Positions 43,889 to 52,626 of a stretch of DNA of 64,000 nt are shown piece after piece. The stretch is from Kribbella sp. VKM Ac-2568 (GTDB lineage: Bacteria; Actinomycetota; Actinomycetes; Propionibacteriales; Kribbellaceae), in assembly GCF_004345365.1 (NCBI RefSeq), contig NZ_SLVF01000002.1:186001-250000 (forward strand). Direction: 5' to 3'. The notes beneath the pieces are model-generated. The model was not told the origin of the DNA. It worked only from the letters and a program-made list of their open reading frames with translations, and did no database searches. Both the position numbers and the translations under genes were made by a program. Position 1 is the stretch's first letter, and each line of letters starts with the position of its first letter.

Positions 43889-44716
43889 CTAACGAGCGAC
43901 GGGGGTGCTACGTTCCCGCCGGACCCCTTCAGCGAGGCTTTCCGTGAGCGATCTCACTCCCGCCGGACCGCCCGCGTTGAGCGCCTTCACGAACGCGGAG
44001 CCCACGATCACAGCATCCGCGTACGCCGCGACGTCCGCCGCCTGGTCCGCGTTGGAGACGCCGAGCCCGACCCCGACCGGGAGCCCGGTGGCCGCCTTCG
44101 TCCGGGCGACCAGCGGCGCGGCCAGGTCGGAGGCCTGGTCACGGGCACCGGTGACGCCCATCACGGCGGTCGCGTAGACGAATCCCCGGCAGGACGCCGT
44201 GGTGAGCCCGATCCGCGCGTCGGTGGACGACGGCGAGACCAGGAACACCTTGTCCAGTTCGTTCTTGTCGGCGGCGGCGATCCACTCGGCGCCTTCGTCC
44301 GGGATCAGGTCGGGCGTGATCAGGCCCGCTCCCCCGGCGGCGGCCAGATCCACCGCGAACCGGTCCACGCCGTACCGCTCGATCGGGTTCCAGTACGTCA
44401 TCACCAGCACCGGCAAGTCGGCGTACGCAGCGACCTTCTCGACGGTGCCGAGCACGTCGCGGATCCGCAGCCCGCCGGCCAGCGCGATCTCGGCGGCGCG
44501 CTGGATCGTCACGCCGTCCATCACCGGGTCGCTGTACGGCAGCCCGATCTCGAGCACGTCCACACCGCCGTCGACCATCGCCTTGATCGCGTCCACGCCA
44601 CCGTCGACGGTCGGGTAGCCGGCCGGCAGGTAGCCGACCAGCGCGGCCCGGCCCTCGTCGTTCGCCTTCCGGATCGCGGTGCCCGCGTTGCCCAGTTCGG
44701 TGCTCACGTCGCTCAT
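43889..44716 (-). CDS. trpA: Tryptophan synthase alpha subunit
   Basis: The 275-residue TIM barrel splits indole-3-glycerol phosphate to indole and glyceraldehyde 3-phosphate. [15 protein letters not shown] and the catalytic glutamate in [16 protein letters not shown] are present, with the second acid in [14 protein letters not shown]. The ATG at 44716 overlaps the trpB stop (ATGA). Longer frames from 44749 are shadows in trpB. Confidence 0.97.
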   Translation of the reverse strand: MSDVSTELGNAGTAIRKANDEGRAALVGYLPAGYPTVDGGVDAIKAMVDGGVDVLEIGLPYSDPVMDGVTIQRAAEIALAGGLRIRDVLGTVEKVAAYADLPVLVMTYWNPIERYGVDRFAVDLAAAGGAGLITPDLIPDEGAEWIAAADKNELDKVFLVSPSSTDARIGLTTASCRGFVYATAVMGVTGARDQASDLAAPLVARTKAATGLPVGVGLGVSNADQAADVAAYADAVIVGSAFVKALNAGGPAGVRSLTESLAEGVRRERSTPVAR

Positions 44717-45921
44717 GCCTTGCCGGTCCCGTCGATCAGGCCGAACCACTCGCCGGCCGTGTCCATGTCCTTGTCACCACGACCGGACAGGCACACCAGA
44801 ATGGTTGCCTCGGGCCCCAGTTCCTTGGCGATCTCCAGCGTGCCGGCGATCGCGTGCGCCGACTCGATCGCCGGGATGATGCCCTCGGTGCGTGCGAGCA
44901 GCCGCAGCGACTCCATCGCCGCCGCGTCCGTCACCGGCCGGTACGTCGCCCGGCCGGTCTCCGCCAGCCAGGCGTGCTCCGGGCCGACGCCCGGGTAGTC
45001 CAGTCCGGCGGAGATCGAGTGCGACTCGATCGTCTGGCCGTCCTCGTCCTGCAGCAGGTACGACCGGGCGCCGTGCAACACGCCGACCTGGCCCGCGGTG
45101 ATCGTCGCCGCGTGGCGGCCGGTCTCGTACCCGTCGCCGCCGGCCTCGATGCCGTACAGCTTCACCTCTGTGTCGGGGACGAAGGCGGCGAACAGACCGA
45201 TCGCGTTCGAGCCACCACCGACGCAGGCGACGGCCGCATCCGGAAGCCGGCCGAGCAGCTCGAGCGACTGGGCCCGGGCCTCGTCACCGATCCCCCGGAC
45301 GAAGTCGCGCACCATGGCCGGGAACGGGTGCCCGCCGGCCGCGGTACCGAGCAGGTAGTGGGTGTTGTCGACGCTGGCGACCCAGTCGCGCAGCGCCTCG
45401 TTGATCGCGTCCTTCAGCGTCCGGCTGCCGGTCTTGACCGGGATCACCTCGGCGCCGAGCAGCTTCATCCGGGCCACGTTCAGGGCCTGCCGCTCGGTGT
45501 CGACCTCACCCATGTAGACGACGCACTCGAGATCCAGGTAGGCGCACGCGGTCGCCGTGGCGACACCGTGCTGGCCGGCGCCGGTCTCGGCGATCACCCG
45601 GGTCTTGCCCATCCGCTTGGTGAGCAGCGCCTGGCCGAGCACGTTGCGGATCTTGTGCGCCCCGGTGTGGTTCAGGTCCTCGCGCTTCAGCAGCACCCGC
45701 GCCCCGACGATGTCCGACAGCCGGGTCGCGTCGTACAGCAGGCTCGGGGTGCCGGCGTACTCACGCAGCATCCGCTCGAACTCGTCGGTGAAGGTCTTGT
45801 CCGCCATCGCCTGCTGCCACGCGGTGGTCAGCTCGTCGAGCGGCGCGATCAGCGCCTCCGGCAGGAACCTGCCGCCGAAGCGGCCGAAGTGCCCGAGCTG
45901 GTCGGGCAGCACAGCAGTCAT
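44713..45921 (-). CDS. trpB: Tryptophan synthase beta subunit
   Basis: The 402-residue PLP enzyme joins indole and serine to tryptophan. The PLP lysine is in [20 protein letters not shown]. Phosphate binding is [15 protein letters not shown], and [18 protein letters not shown] is typical of TrpB1. The ATG at 45921 has a GGAAGG site five bases upstream. An in-frame ATG at 45960 would add [13 protein letters not shown] through a hairpin, and I do not favour it. It is coupled to trpA. Confidence 0.97.
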   Translation of the reverse strand: MTAVLPDQLGHFGRFGGRFLPEALIAPLDELTTAWQQAMADKTFTDEFERMLREYAGTPSLLYDATRLSDIVGARVLLKREDLNHTGAHKIRNVLGQALLTKRMGKTRVIAETGAGQHGVATATACAYLDLECVVYMGEVDTERQALNVARMKLLGAEVIPVKTGSRTLKDAINEALRDWVASVDNTHYLLGTAAGGHPFPAMVRDFVRGIGDEARAQSLELLGRLPDAAVACVGGGSNAIGLFAAFVPDTEVKLYGIEAGGDGYETGRHAATITAGQVGVLHGARSYLLQDEDGQTIESHSISAGLDYPGVGPEHAWLAETGRATYRPVTDAAAMESLRLLARTEGIIPAIESAHAIAGTLEIAKELGPEATILVCLSGRGDKDMDTAGEWFGLIDGTGKA

Positions 45922-45933
45922 GTTCGCCTTCCA

Positions 45934-45957
45934 AAACCCCTGCTCACACAGGGGTTT
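45934..45957 (-). promoter_or_regulatory. Hairpin directly upstream of the trpB ribosome site
   Basis: On the minus strand AAACCCCTG pairs with CAGGGGTTT around a six-base loop, then TTGG and the ribosome site. The 13-codon in-frame stretch across it (starting ATG at 45960) includes one Trp codon. It could be an intercistronic processing or attenuation element, or a remnant terminator. Confidence 0.45.
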
Positions 45958-46007
45958 CACGTCTCGGTGACGACCCCTTCGGCGGGGGCCGGCACGTCTC
46001 AGTGACG
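45958..46007 (-). repeat. Direct repeat spanning the trpC stop
   Basis: CACGTCTCGGTGACG (45958-45972) recurs at 45993-46007 with one change. The second copy contains the trpC stop. A small GC hairpin lies between. It looks like a local duplication that created the trpC-trpB spacer. Confidence 0.6.
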
Positions 46008-46805
46008 CTGCTGGATGGCGGGGTGCGATCCCGCAGCGACGAGATCGGCGACCGAGGCCCGCGGATCGCGGCCGGTCACCAGGGTTTCACCGACGAGGAC
46101 GACATCGGCCCCGGCGCGCGCGAACTCGATTACATCATGCGGACCGCGAACGCCGGACTCCGCCACCCGGACCAGGTTGGTCGGGATCGACGGCGCGACC
46201 CGGGCGAAGGTGTTCCGGTCGACCTCGAGGGTCTTCAGGTTGCGGTTGTTGACGCCGATCAGCTGAGCGCCCGCGTCCACCGCCCGCAACGTCTCCTCCT
46301 CGTCGTGCACCTCCACCAGTGGGCACAACCCGATGGAGTGGGCCCGCTCGATCAGCGAGACCAGCGCCTCCTGCTCCAGCGCGGCCACCATCAGCAGCAC
46401 CATGTCGGCGCCGGCCGCCCGGGCCTCCCAGAGCTGGTACGAGGACAGGATGAAGTCCTTGCGCAGCACCGGTACGTCGACCCGGCCGCGGACCGCGCGC
46501 AGGTCCTCCAGGCTGCCGCCGAAGCGGCGCTGCTCGGTCAGCACACTGATCGCCGCCGCACCACCCTCCGCGTACTCCGAGGCGAGCGCGGCGGGGTCGG
46601 CGATGTCGGCCAGGGCCCCCTTCGACGGGCTGGACCGCTTCACCTCGGCGATGATCGCAATCCCGTCACCGCGGAACACCGGCATCGGGTCCTTGGCGTC
46701 GGGCTTGCGCTGGGCTTCCAGCTTGAGGTCGTCCAGGCTGACCCGCGCCTGGCGCTCCGCCAGGTCCTCCCGGACCCCGGCGAGGATGTCGTCAAGCACA
46801 GTCAT
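45999..46805 (-). CDS. trpC: Indole-3-glycerol phosphate synthase
   Basis: The 268-residue TIM barrel closes the ring of carboxyphenylamino-deoxyribulose phosphate. It has [19 protein letters not shown] with the catalytic lysine, [36 protein letters not shown] and [13 protein letters not shown]. The ATG at 46805 starts the conserved [20 protein letters not shown]; a longer frame from 46847 is not supported. It follows the HGxxPAAW gene by 16 bases. A trpD gene is not in the window. Confidence 0.97.
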   Translation of the reverse strand: MTVLDDILAGVREDLAERQARVSLDDLKLEAQRKPDAKDPMPVFRGDGIAIIAEVKRSSPSKGALADIADPAALASEYAEGGAAAISVLTEQRRFGGSLEDLRAVRGRVDVPVLRKDFILSSYQLWEARAAGADMVLLMVAALEQEALVSLIERAHSIGLCPLVEVHDEEETLRAVDAGAQLIGVNNRNLKTLEVDRNTFARVAPSIPTNLVRVAESGVRGPHDVIEFARAGADVVLVGETLVTGRDPRASVADLVAAGSHPAIQQRH

Positions 46806-46821
46806 GATTGTGGTCCGTCCG

Positions 46822-47082
46822 TCAGTGGTGGTCGTTGGACCGTGCACCGAACCCGAGCAGCTGCATCACCTTGCCGACCAGTCCGCCCGCCACGGCGATC
46901 CCGACCGAGATCCAGAACAACACCCAGTTCGGCCCCATCACCATCGCGATGGCTCCGACAGTGAACCCGACCAGCACGATCGTCACGGCGGTCCAGGCCG
47001 CCGGAGTGCTGCCGTGCAGGCCGCCTGCGTGAGCTTCTTCGCTCTCGTAGTCCAGCGTTTGATCTGCGGTCGTATTGTCCAT
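46822..47082 (-). CDS. HGxxPAAW-motif small membrane protein
   Basis: The 86-residue protein has the marker [20 protein letters not shown] and two membrane helices, ending in a His-rich tail (RSNDHH). The family is found next to trp genes in actinobacteria and has no known function. The start is the ATG at 47082 with GAGGAG somewhat far upstream; a GTG at 47094 is possible. It lies between the Trp-associated membrane protein and trpC. Confidence 0.85.
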   Translation of the reverse strand: MDNTTADQTLDYESEEAHAGGLHGSTPAAWTAVTIVLVGFTVGAIAMVMGPNWVLFWISVGIAVAGGLVGKVMQLLGFGARSNDHH

Positions 47083-47137
47083 CGTTGGCGCCACTCCTCT
47101 TGTCGTCCCGTCCTATTGTGGCGGTAGCCCCCGACAA

Positions 47138-47668
47138 TCAGATCGTCGGGTCCTCACCGGCATCGATCGCCTTCCACTGATCGGCCGGTGTGGCGGCCGG
47201 ATCACGCTCGTACCGCAGTGTCGGGCGCCGCCATCGATGCGCCGTCAGCAGCGCGATCACCCCCGCCGCCAGCAGTGCCACCCCGCCCGCCAGAGCAAGC
47301 CAGGGCGCCGGTCCGGTGCTGAGCAGCACCCGGTCCGTCACCGCCTGACTGAGCTCTGGCCGGAGCCTACCGAGTTCCGCGGCATCCGGTCGCACCTGCA
47401 CTGCCACCGCGATCGCGGCGACACCCATCAGCGCGACCAGGGCGGCCAGGACACGCCGGAGCGCAGTACCGGCGAGCTTGGTGACGATGACGGCCACCAC
47501 GCCTGCCAGCGCCAGGGTCACCGGCGCGCGGGTCACGGCGTACCCGTTGAAGTTCACCACCGGCCGGCCGCTGCCGGGGTCCGCGATCGACCAGGTCAGG
47601 TAGGCCGACAGGCCGAGCAGCACGAGGGCCACCACCGCCAGCAGGTCAACCAGTCGTTGTGGTCGCAT
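47138..47668 (-). CDS. Trp operon-associated membrane protein (TIGR02234 type)
   Basis: The 176-residue protein has four membrane helices. The first begins RLVDLLAVVALVLLGLSAYL with LTW, and an outer loop carries PVVNFNGYAVTRAP. It ends WRRPTLRYERDPAATPADQW. This matches the family regularly found between trpE and trpC in actinobacteria (Rv1610 in M. tuberculosis). The role is unknown; a link to tryptophan or its precursors is assumed. The ATG at 47668 shares its A with the trpE TGA. Confidence 0.87.
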   Translation of the reverse strand: MRPQRLVDLLAVVALVLLGLSAYLTWSIADPGSGRPVVNFNGYAVTRAPVTLALAGVVAVIVTKLAGTALRRVLAALVALMGVAAIAVAVQVRPDAAELGRLRPELSQAVTDRVLLSTGPAPWLALAGGVALLAAGVIALLTAHRWRRPTLRYERDPAATPADQWKAIDAGEDPTI

Positions 47669-49158
47669 CAGACCTCGGAGAACGTGCCGGCGACGGCGAT
47701 GGCGTTCAGGACGGCCGCTGCCTTCGTGCGGCACTCGGCGTCCTCGGAGGCCGGGTCCGAGTCCGCGACGATGCCCGCGCCCGCCTGCACGTACGCCGTC
47801 GTACCGCGCAGCACCGCGGTACGGATCGCGATGGCGGTGTCGGCGTCACCGGCGAAGTCGAGGTAACCGACCACGCCGCCGTAGACGCCGCGCCGGGTCA
47901 TCTCCAGCTTGTCGATGATCTCCATCGCCCGCGGTTTCGGTGCTCCGGACAACGTTCCGGCCGGGAACGCGGCGGTGAGCGCGTCGAAGGCGGTCTTGCC
48001 CGCCTGCAGGTGCCCGGTGACCGTCGACTCCAGGTGCATCACGTGGCTGTAGCGGCGGACGTCCATGAAGTCCACCACCTCGACCGTGCCGGGCGCACAG
48101 ACCCGGCCGACGTCGTTGCGGCCGAGGTCGACCAGCATCAGGTGCTCGGCGCGCTCCTTGGCGTCGGCCCGCAACTCCTCCTCCAGCGCCCGGTCCTCCT
48201 CCGGCGTCGCGCCGCGCGGACGGGTGCCGGCGATCGGGTGCAGGATCACCTTGGTGTCGGTAACCTTCACCAGCGCCTCGGGGCTGGACCCGACGATATC
48301 GAAGCCGTCCAGGCGGACCAGGTACATGTACGGGCTCGGGTTCGACCGGCGGAGCACCCGGTAGATGTCGAGCGCGCTCGCCGTCGTCTGCAGCTCGAAC
48401 CGCTGCGAGACAACGATCTGGAACGCCTCGCCCGCCCGGATCTCCTCCTTGGCGGTCTCCACCGCCTCCCGGTACTCCGCGCTGGACCGCTGCCGGTGCG
48501 GGTCCGGCTGCGCCTGCCGGTTCGCGTGCACGACGTACGACGGGGTCGGCTGGGCGAGGTCCTTCTCCATCGCGTCCAGCCGGCGGACGGCGTCCGCGTA
48601 GGACTCGTCCACCCGTTCGTCGGAGTCGTCCCAGTTGACCGCGTTGGCGATCAGCCAGATCTCGCCCGTCTCGTGGTCCAGCGCGGCCAGGTCGGTGGCG
48701 AACAGGAAGGTCAGCTCGGGCAGGCCGAGGTCGTCGGTCGTTGTGTCCGGCAACTTCTCCAGCCGGCGAACCGCGTCGTACCCGAGGAAGCCGACCATGC
48801 CGCCGGTCAGCGGCGGCAGGTCGGGCAGCCGCGGCGTGTGCAGGATGTCCAGCGTCTCGCGCAGCGCCTTCAGCGGGTCGCCGGTCTGCGGCAGCCCGAC
48901 CGGCGGGTGGCCGGACCAGACGGCCTCACCGTTGCGCTCGGTCAGGGTGGCGGCGCTGCGCACCCCGATGAACGAGTACCGCGACCAGACGCCGCCGTTC
49001 TCCGCGGACTCCAGCAGGAAGGTGCCCTCGCGCTCGGCGGCGAGCTTGCCGTAGACGCCGATCGGGGTCTCCGCGTCTGCCAGCAGCCGCCGCGTCACCG
49101 GGATGACCCGGCGGTCCTTCGCGTACTCGCGGAAGGTCTCGAGGTCGGGAGTGTTCAC
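47668..49158 (-). CDS. trpE: Anthranilate synthase component I
   Basis: The 496-residue enzyme makes anthranilate from chorismate with ammonia from a glutamine amidotransferase partner not in the window. The tryptophan feedback site LLES is present ([20 protein letters not shown]). The chorismate-binding core has [42 protein letters not shown] and [19 protein letters not shown]. The GTG start overlaps the hisI stop (GTGA), so it is co-translated. Confidence 0.97.
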   Translation of the reverse strand: MNTPDLETFREYAKDRRVIPVTRRLLADAETPIGVYGKLAAEREGTFLLESAENGGVWSRYSFIGVRSAATLTERNGEAVWSGHPPVGLPQTGDPLKALRETLDILHTPRLPDLPPLTGGMVGFLGYDAVRRLEKLPDTTTDDLGLPELTFLFATDLAALDHETGEIWLIANAVNWDDSDERVDESYADAVRRLDAMEKDLAQPTPSYVVHANRQAQPDPHRQRSSAEYREAVETAKEEIRAGEAFQIVVSQRFELQTTASALDIYRVLRRSNPSPYMYLVRLDGFDIVGSSPEALVKVTDTKVILHPIAGTRPRGATPEEDRALEEELRADAKERAEHLMLVDLGRNDVGRVCAPGTVEVVDFMDVRRYSHVMHLESTVTGHLQAGKTAFDALTAAFPAGTLSGAPKPRAMEIIDKLEMTRRGVYGGVVGYLDFAGDADTAIAIRTAVLRGTTAYVQAGAGIVADSDPASEDAECRTKAAAVLNAIAVAGTFSEV

Positions 49159-49487
49159 GCCTTGACCTCGAATTCGCCGTGCTCGAAGCAGCTCCGCGTC
49201 CCGGTGTGGCAGGCCGGGCCCTCCTGGTCGACCAGGACCAGCAGGGTGTCGGCGTCGCAGTCGACCAGGATCTGCTTCACGTGCTGACGGTTGCCGCTCG
49301 TCTCACCCTTCACCCAGTAGTCCTGGCGGCTGCGCGACCAGAAGGTGCTGCGGCCGGACTCGGCGGTCCGGCGGACGGCCTCGGCGTTCATCCAGCCGAC
49401 CATCAGGACCTCACGGGTGTCGTACTGCTGCACGACGGCAGGGATCAGCCCGGCCGCGTCGAAGGTCAGCTCCTCGGTATCCACCAC
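49155..49487 (-). CDS. hisI: Phosphoribosyl-AMP cyclohydrolase
   Basis: The 110-residue enzyme opens the adenine ring of phosphoribosyl-AMP in histidine synthesis. [19 protein letters not shown], the metal ligands in [15 protein letters not shown] and the zinc cysteines in [17 protein letters not shown] are intact. The GTG at 49487 is one of two tandem GTG codons. It heads this minus-strand operon and feeds directly into trpE, joining two amino-acid pathways that share PRPP. Confidence 0.96.
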   Translation of the reverse strand: MVDTEELTFDAAGLIPAVVQQYDTREVLMVGWMNAEAVRRTAESGRSTFWSRSRQDYWVKGETSGNRQHVKQILVDCDADTLLVLVDQEGPACHTGTRSCFEHGEFEVKA

Positions 49488-49514
49488 CCCATTGTCCCCG
49501 ATCCCCTGTCACTG

Positions 49515-49549
49515 CCCGACCGCCCGGGGTCGGGTGGCCGCGGACCACC
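49515..49549. promoter_or_regulatory. Two hairpins in the hisI / dipeptidase divergent gap
   Basis: CCCGACC at 49515-49521 pairs with GGTCGGG at 49528-49534, and GGTGG at 49533-49537 with CCACC at 49545-49549. The stems compete for two bases. This is within the 5' region of the hisI-trp transcript, so an attenuation role is possible but unproven. Confidence 0.35.
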
Positions 49550-49609
49550 CCTGACGGCCCGGCGTCGGGTGGGCATGCGAGACGCCGCCGGGCCTGACAA
49601 AATGCCGGA

Positions 49610-50719
49610 ATGACGAGTGTCGCCCGGGTGCGGACCCTGTTGCAGAACCATCCCCTGATCGACGGCCACAACGATCTCCCGATCGCCTTCTACGAGCTGT
49701 GCGGGTACGACCTCGACGCGTACGACCTGAGCGTCTCGGTGCCCAAGCTGAACACCGACCTGCCCCGGCTCCGGCTCGGTCAGGTCGCGGCCCAGTTCTG
49801 GTCGTTGTGGGTGCCGCAGGACGCCGACGCGGTCCGCCGGACGTTCGAGCAGATCGACTTCGTGCACCGGATGGTCGCGCGCTTCCCGGAGGCGCTCCAG
49901 CTCGCCGATACCGCTGATGACGTCGACATCGCGTTCAAGGAGCGCCGGATCGCCTCGCTGATGGGGATGGAGGGCGGCCACTCGATCGGTGAGTCGCTCG
50001 GCGTGCTGCGGATCATGCGCGAGCTCGGCGTCCGGTACATGACGCTCACGCACAACAACAACGTGTCCTGGGCCGACTCCGCCACCGATGACCCGGTGCT
50101 CGGCGGCATGAACGAGTTCGGCGAGGACGTGGTGAGGGAGATGAACCGGCTCGGCATGCTGGTCGACCTCTCGCACGTCTCCGCGGACACGATGCGGCAC
50201 GCGCTGCGGGTGACCAGCGCGCCGGTCATCTTCAGCCACTCGTCCGCCCAGGCGGTCTGCGACCACCCGCGCAACGTGCCTGACGACGTGCTACAGACCC
50301 TGGCCGGCAACGACGGGGTGTGCATGGTGACGTTCGTGCCGGTCTTCGTCTCGCAGGCGTACGTCGACTGGGTGGCGGGGGCCCGCGAACTGGCGGGTGA
50401 GCTCGGCCTCGATCCGCTGGTGCCGGCCCAGCAGAAGAAGCTGAAGGAGGCGTACGGCGTACCGAAGCCGAAGATCACCCTCGACGACGTGGTGGCACAC
50501 GTCGAACACGTCCGCGAGGTGGCCGGGATCGACCACATCGGGCTCGGCGGCGACTACGACGGCTGCCCGGAGTTCCCCGTCGGACTGCCGGACGTCGCGT
50601 CGTACCCGTCGCTCTTCTACGCCCTCGCCGATCGCGGCTGGAGCGACGACGAACTCGCGAAACTTGCCGGCGGCAACATCCTTCGAGTACTGCGCGCCGC
50701 CGACGAGGTCGCCGGGTAG
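49610..50719 (+). CDS. Membrane dipeptidase-like peptidase, family M19
   Basis: The 369-residue zinc enzyme has [15 protein letters not shown] (HxD metal site) and the bridging Glu in [16 protein letters not shown]. It also has [28 protein letters not shown] and the late [15 protein letters not shown]19 enzymes cleave dipeptides, including some with a D-residue at the C-terminal side. No signal peptide is seen, so it is probably cytosolic. It stands alone, starts at ATG 49610, and ends three bases before the convergent GNAT gene. Confidence 0.92.
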   Translation: MTSVARVRTLLQNHPLIDGHNDLPIAFYELCGYDLDAYDLSVSVPKLNTDLPRLRLGQVAAQFWSLWVPQDADAVRRTFEQIDFVHRMVARFPEALQLADTADDVDIAFKERRIASLMGMEGGHSIGESLGVLRIMRELGVRYMTLTHNNNVSWADSATDDPVLGGMNEFGEDVVREMNRLGMLVDLSHVSADTMRHALRVTSAPVIFSHSSAQAVCDHPRNVPDDVLQTLAGNDGVCMVTFVPVFVSQAYVDWVAGARELAGELGLDPLVPAQQKKLKEAYGVPKPKITLDDVVAHVEHVREVAGIDHIGLGGDYDGCPEFPVGLPDVASYPSLFYALADRGWSDDELAKLAGGNILRVLRAADEVAG

Positions 50720-50722
50720 GTT

Positions 50723-51589
50723 TCAGGCTTTCCGGACCTGGGCGCGGGTCTCGGGGAGGGGCTGGAATCCGGCCGTGCGGTAGGTGGCGACGGCGCCGAC
50801 GTTGAAGGCGGGCGTGCAGACGAGGGCGCTGGACGAACCCAGGTCCCGGAGCGCGGCGGCCGCGGCGACGGTGATCGCCTTGCCGTGTCCGGCGCCGCGG
50901 AACTCGCGGTGCACCCCCAACGGCTCGATCAGCCCCGGCTTGCCGACTCCGGCCGACCACACGGTGACCGCGGCCACCGGGTCGCCCTGGCCGTTCCTCC
51001 CGACGAGACACCTGGCCTCGGCGTACGGCGTACCGGCGGCCATCGCGTGCCAGCGTTCGTCGGTGAAGGTGGAGCCGTCGAAGGACGCGCGCTGGACCGC
51101 GGTCCGCACGTGCGCCTGGTCCGGTCCGATCACCTCGACCGCCAGACCGGGATCCTCGATCGGCTCCGCGAGGTCACGCTCGAGCGGTACCCACGGCTCG
51201 TCGGCGTCCCACCCGTCCTTGAACAGCAGGTCGCGAGCCCGCGCACCCTCCGGAGCATCGACGTACACGGTCCCCTCGATCAGTACTCCGCGCGCGGGGT
51301 CCGAGCTGTCGTCGACGATCTGCTGGGCCAGCTCCGCGTCGTCGAACGCGCCCGGCGCCAGCGCGAGCCGCAACATGTCCGGCTCGTCGAGCAACCCGAC
51401 CGCGAGGATCTCGTGGTCGCGCTTCCACACCCGCACGGCGTCCGCGGTCCGCTCGGCCCCGAACCGCCAGAACCACCCCAGATCCCCCGGATGCACCTGC
51501 ACCGCCGCCCCGCCGTACTGCCACTCCCCCAGCTTCCCGGCAACCTCACCCAACCCGCCGACCCCCGGCACACCCAGCTCGATAGTCAT
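50723..51589 (-). CDS. GNAT-family acetyltransferase, two-domain
   Basis: The ATG at 51589 (MTIELGVPGVGGLGEVAG) follows a GGGGG ribosome-like stretch; the open frame runs on upstream through low-complexity DNA that is not coding. The 288-residue protein has a degenerate N-terminal half and a C-terminal GNAT domain with IEPLGVHREFRGAGHGKAIT (acetyl-CoA loop) and NVGAVATYRTAGFQPL. The acceptor is unknown. Confidence 0.8.
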   Translation of the reverse strand: MTIELGVPGVGGLGEVAGKLGEWQYGGAAVQVHPGDLGWFWRFGAERTADAVRVWKRDHEILAVGLLDEPDMLRLALAPGAFDDAELAQQIVDDSSDPARGVLIEGTVYVDAPEGARARDLLFKDGWDADEPWVPLERDLAEPIEDPGLAVEVIGPDQAHVRTAVQRASFDGSTFTDERWHAMAAGTPYAEARCLVGRNGQGDPVAAVTVWSAGVGKPGLIEPLGVHREFRGAGHGKAITVAAAAALRDLGSSSALVCTPAFNVGAVATYRTAGFQPLPETRAQVRKA

Positions 51590-51848
51590 ACCCCCGATCA
51601 CACACCACCCCACCGACAGCCCGCACCCGGGTTTCCCGCGAACCCCAGCCCCACCCCGCCGCCCGACGCCCCCCACACACACGCAGCCGCACACCCCTCG
51701 CCCGACGCCAACCCACGCCCGACCTCTCGCGCAGCCACCCCAACGACCCGCCGCGTCCACGCAGCTTGACAACGCCCGGCCCAAGCAGTCTGACGGGCGG
51801 AAAACACTCAGGTGGTGCACAAAGTGCTGGTCCGCCCCCAGGCTTCGT

Positions 51849-51911
51849 CGACCTTGTGCACGAGGTAAGTAGTCCTCGGCTCCGCTGCCGCGCGAACGGT
51901 GCACAAGGTCG
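51849..51911. repeat. 13-bp inverted repeat with 37-base spacer
   Basis: CGACCTTGTGCAC and its exact complement, each carrying a GTGCAC core. They may be operator sites or ends of a degenerate element; no open frame lies inside. Confidence 0.6.
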
Positions 51912-52065
51912 CAGGGCCCTGGGCGGGCGACCGCGGCGGGCCGAGGTGGCCGGGCGAAGTAGCCGGGCGGGCTGCAGGCGGGGCCCGCGAGGTTGCCGGA
52001 GGAGGTCGCCGGGGCTGCCGTCGGAGGTGGCCGGGGCAGGCTGCAGGCGCGGAACTGGGTGCGGT

Positions 52066-52095
52066 GGTGCCGGTGGGCGGGGTGCCGGTGGGCGG
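52066..52095. repeat. 15-base perfect tandem duplication
   Basis: GGTGCCGGTGGGCGG occurs twice back to back, followed by GTGCGGG, about 100 bases before the HesB-like start. Confidence 0.8.
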
Positions 52096-52191
52096 GTGCG
52101 GGTGGTGGGGTTCGGGTTCCGGGCGGGGATGTTTGGGTGTCGGGGGAAGGGGCACGGGACGCGCTCACCGCAATCGATGCTAGGAGCAGCA

Positions 52192-52512
52192 GTGCTTACC
52201 CTGACAGAGAACGCCACCCTGGTGATCAAGAGCATCACGGGCGTCGAAGGCGCTCCCGAAGGCGCCGGCGTCCGGATCTCGCAGGAGAACCCGGCCGACC
52301 CCGCACTGGCGGTGACCACGACTGAGTCGCCGCTGCCGGGTGATCAGGTGGTCGAGGAGAGCGGCGCCCGGGTCTTCCTCGAGGAGAACGCCGCCAACGC
52401 ACTCGACGACAAGATCCTCGACGCGGCCGTCGACGACAAGGGCGGTGTCGAGTTCCTGCTCGTACCGCAGCCGGGCGCCGGCCGCGAGAACGGCGCCGCG
52501 CCGACCGCGTAG
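52192..52512 (+). CDS. HesB/IscA-like protein without cysteines
   Basis: The 106-residue protein starts at a GTG at 52192 with AGGAG five bases upstream. The layout ATLVIKSITG, then GVRISQENP, DQVVEESGARVFLEENAANA, LDDKILDAAV and VEFLLV follows the Fe-S_biosyn (HesB-like) fold. The protein has no cysteine at all, so it cannot bind an Fe-S cluster in the IscA way. Similar cysteine-free proteins are annotated as HesB or 'adhesin' in actinobacteria. Function is unknown. It is a single gene ending at a strong hairpin. Confidence 0.75.
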   Translation: MLTLTENATLVIKSITGVEGAPEGAGVRISQENPADPALAVTTTESPLPGDQVVEESGARVFLEENAANALDDKILDAAVDDKGGVEFLLVPQPGAGRENGAAPTA

Positions 52513-52563
52513 TACCAGCTGGGTCAGCGGCCGATTGACGGATCGGTCCAGCAGACCGCACAC

Positions 52564-52616
52564 GACAGGTCGACGGGCCGGGGGCCCCTTTCCTCCCCCG
52601 GCCCGTTAGACCTGTC
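52564..52616. terminator. Large bidirectional terminator
   Basis: A 12-bp GC stem (52573-52584 with 52595-52606, ten-base loop) is extended by an outer 8-bp stem (GACAGGTC at 52564-52571 with its complement at 52609-52616) across two-base internal loops. It separates the convergent HesB-like and ABC exporter genes. Confidence 0.88.
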
Positions 52617-52626
52617 CAGCTTCACT

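Larger units (their letters stand above)
51590..52191. other. 602-base repeat-rich non-coding region
   Basis: There is no credible gene. The first half is C-rich on the plus strand. A 13-base inverted pair (CGACCTTGTGCAC at 51849-51861, complement at 51899-51911) surrounds 37 bases, and a third GTGCACAAAG-type copy lies at 51815. From about 51930 GAGGT(G/T/C)GCCGG recurs at least four times. A perfect 15-base tandem duplication sits at 52066-52095. It includes the promoter of the HesB-like gene. Confidence 0.65.

Noticed and set aside
45922..45960. trpB start at 45960
   Set aside because: It would put a 9-bp hairpin and the true ribosome site inside the coding region. The ATG at 45921 matches the usual TrpB start.
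51899..52183. Gly/Arg-rich open frames in the repeat region
   Set aside because: Low-complexity translation of GC repeats; several frames are equally open.
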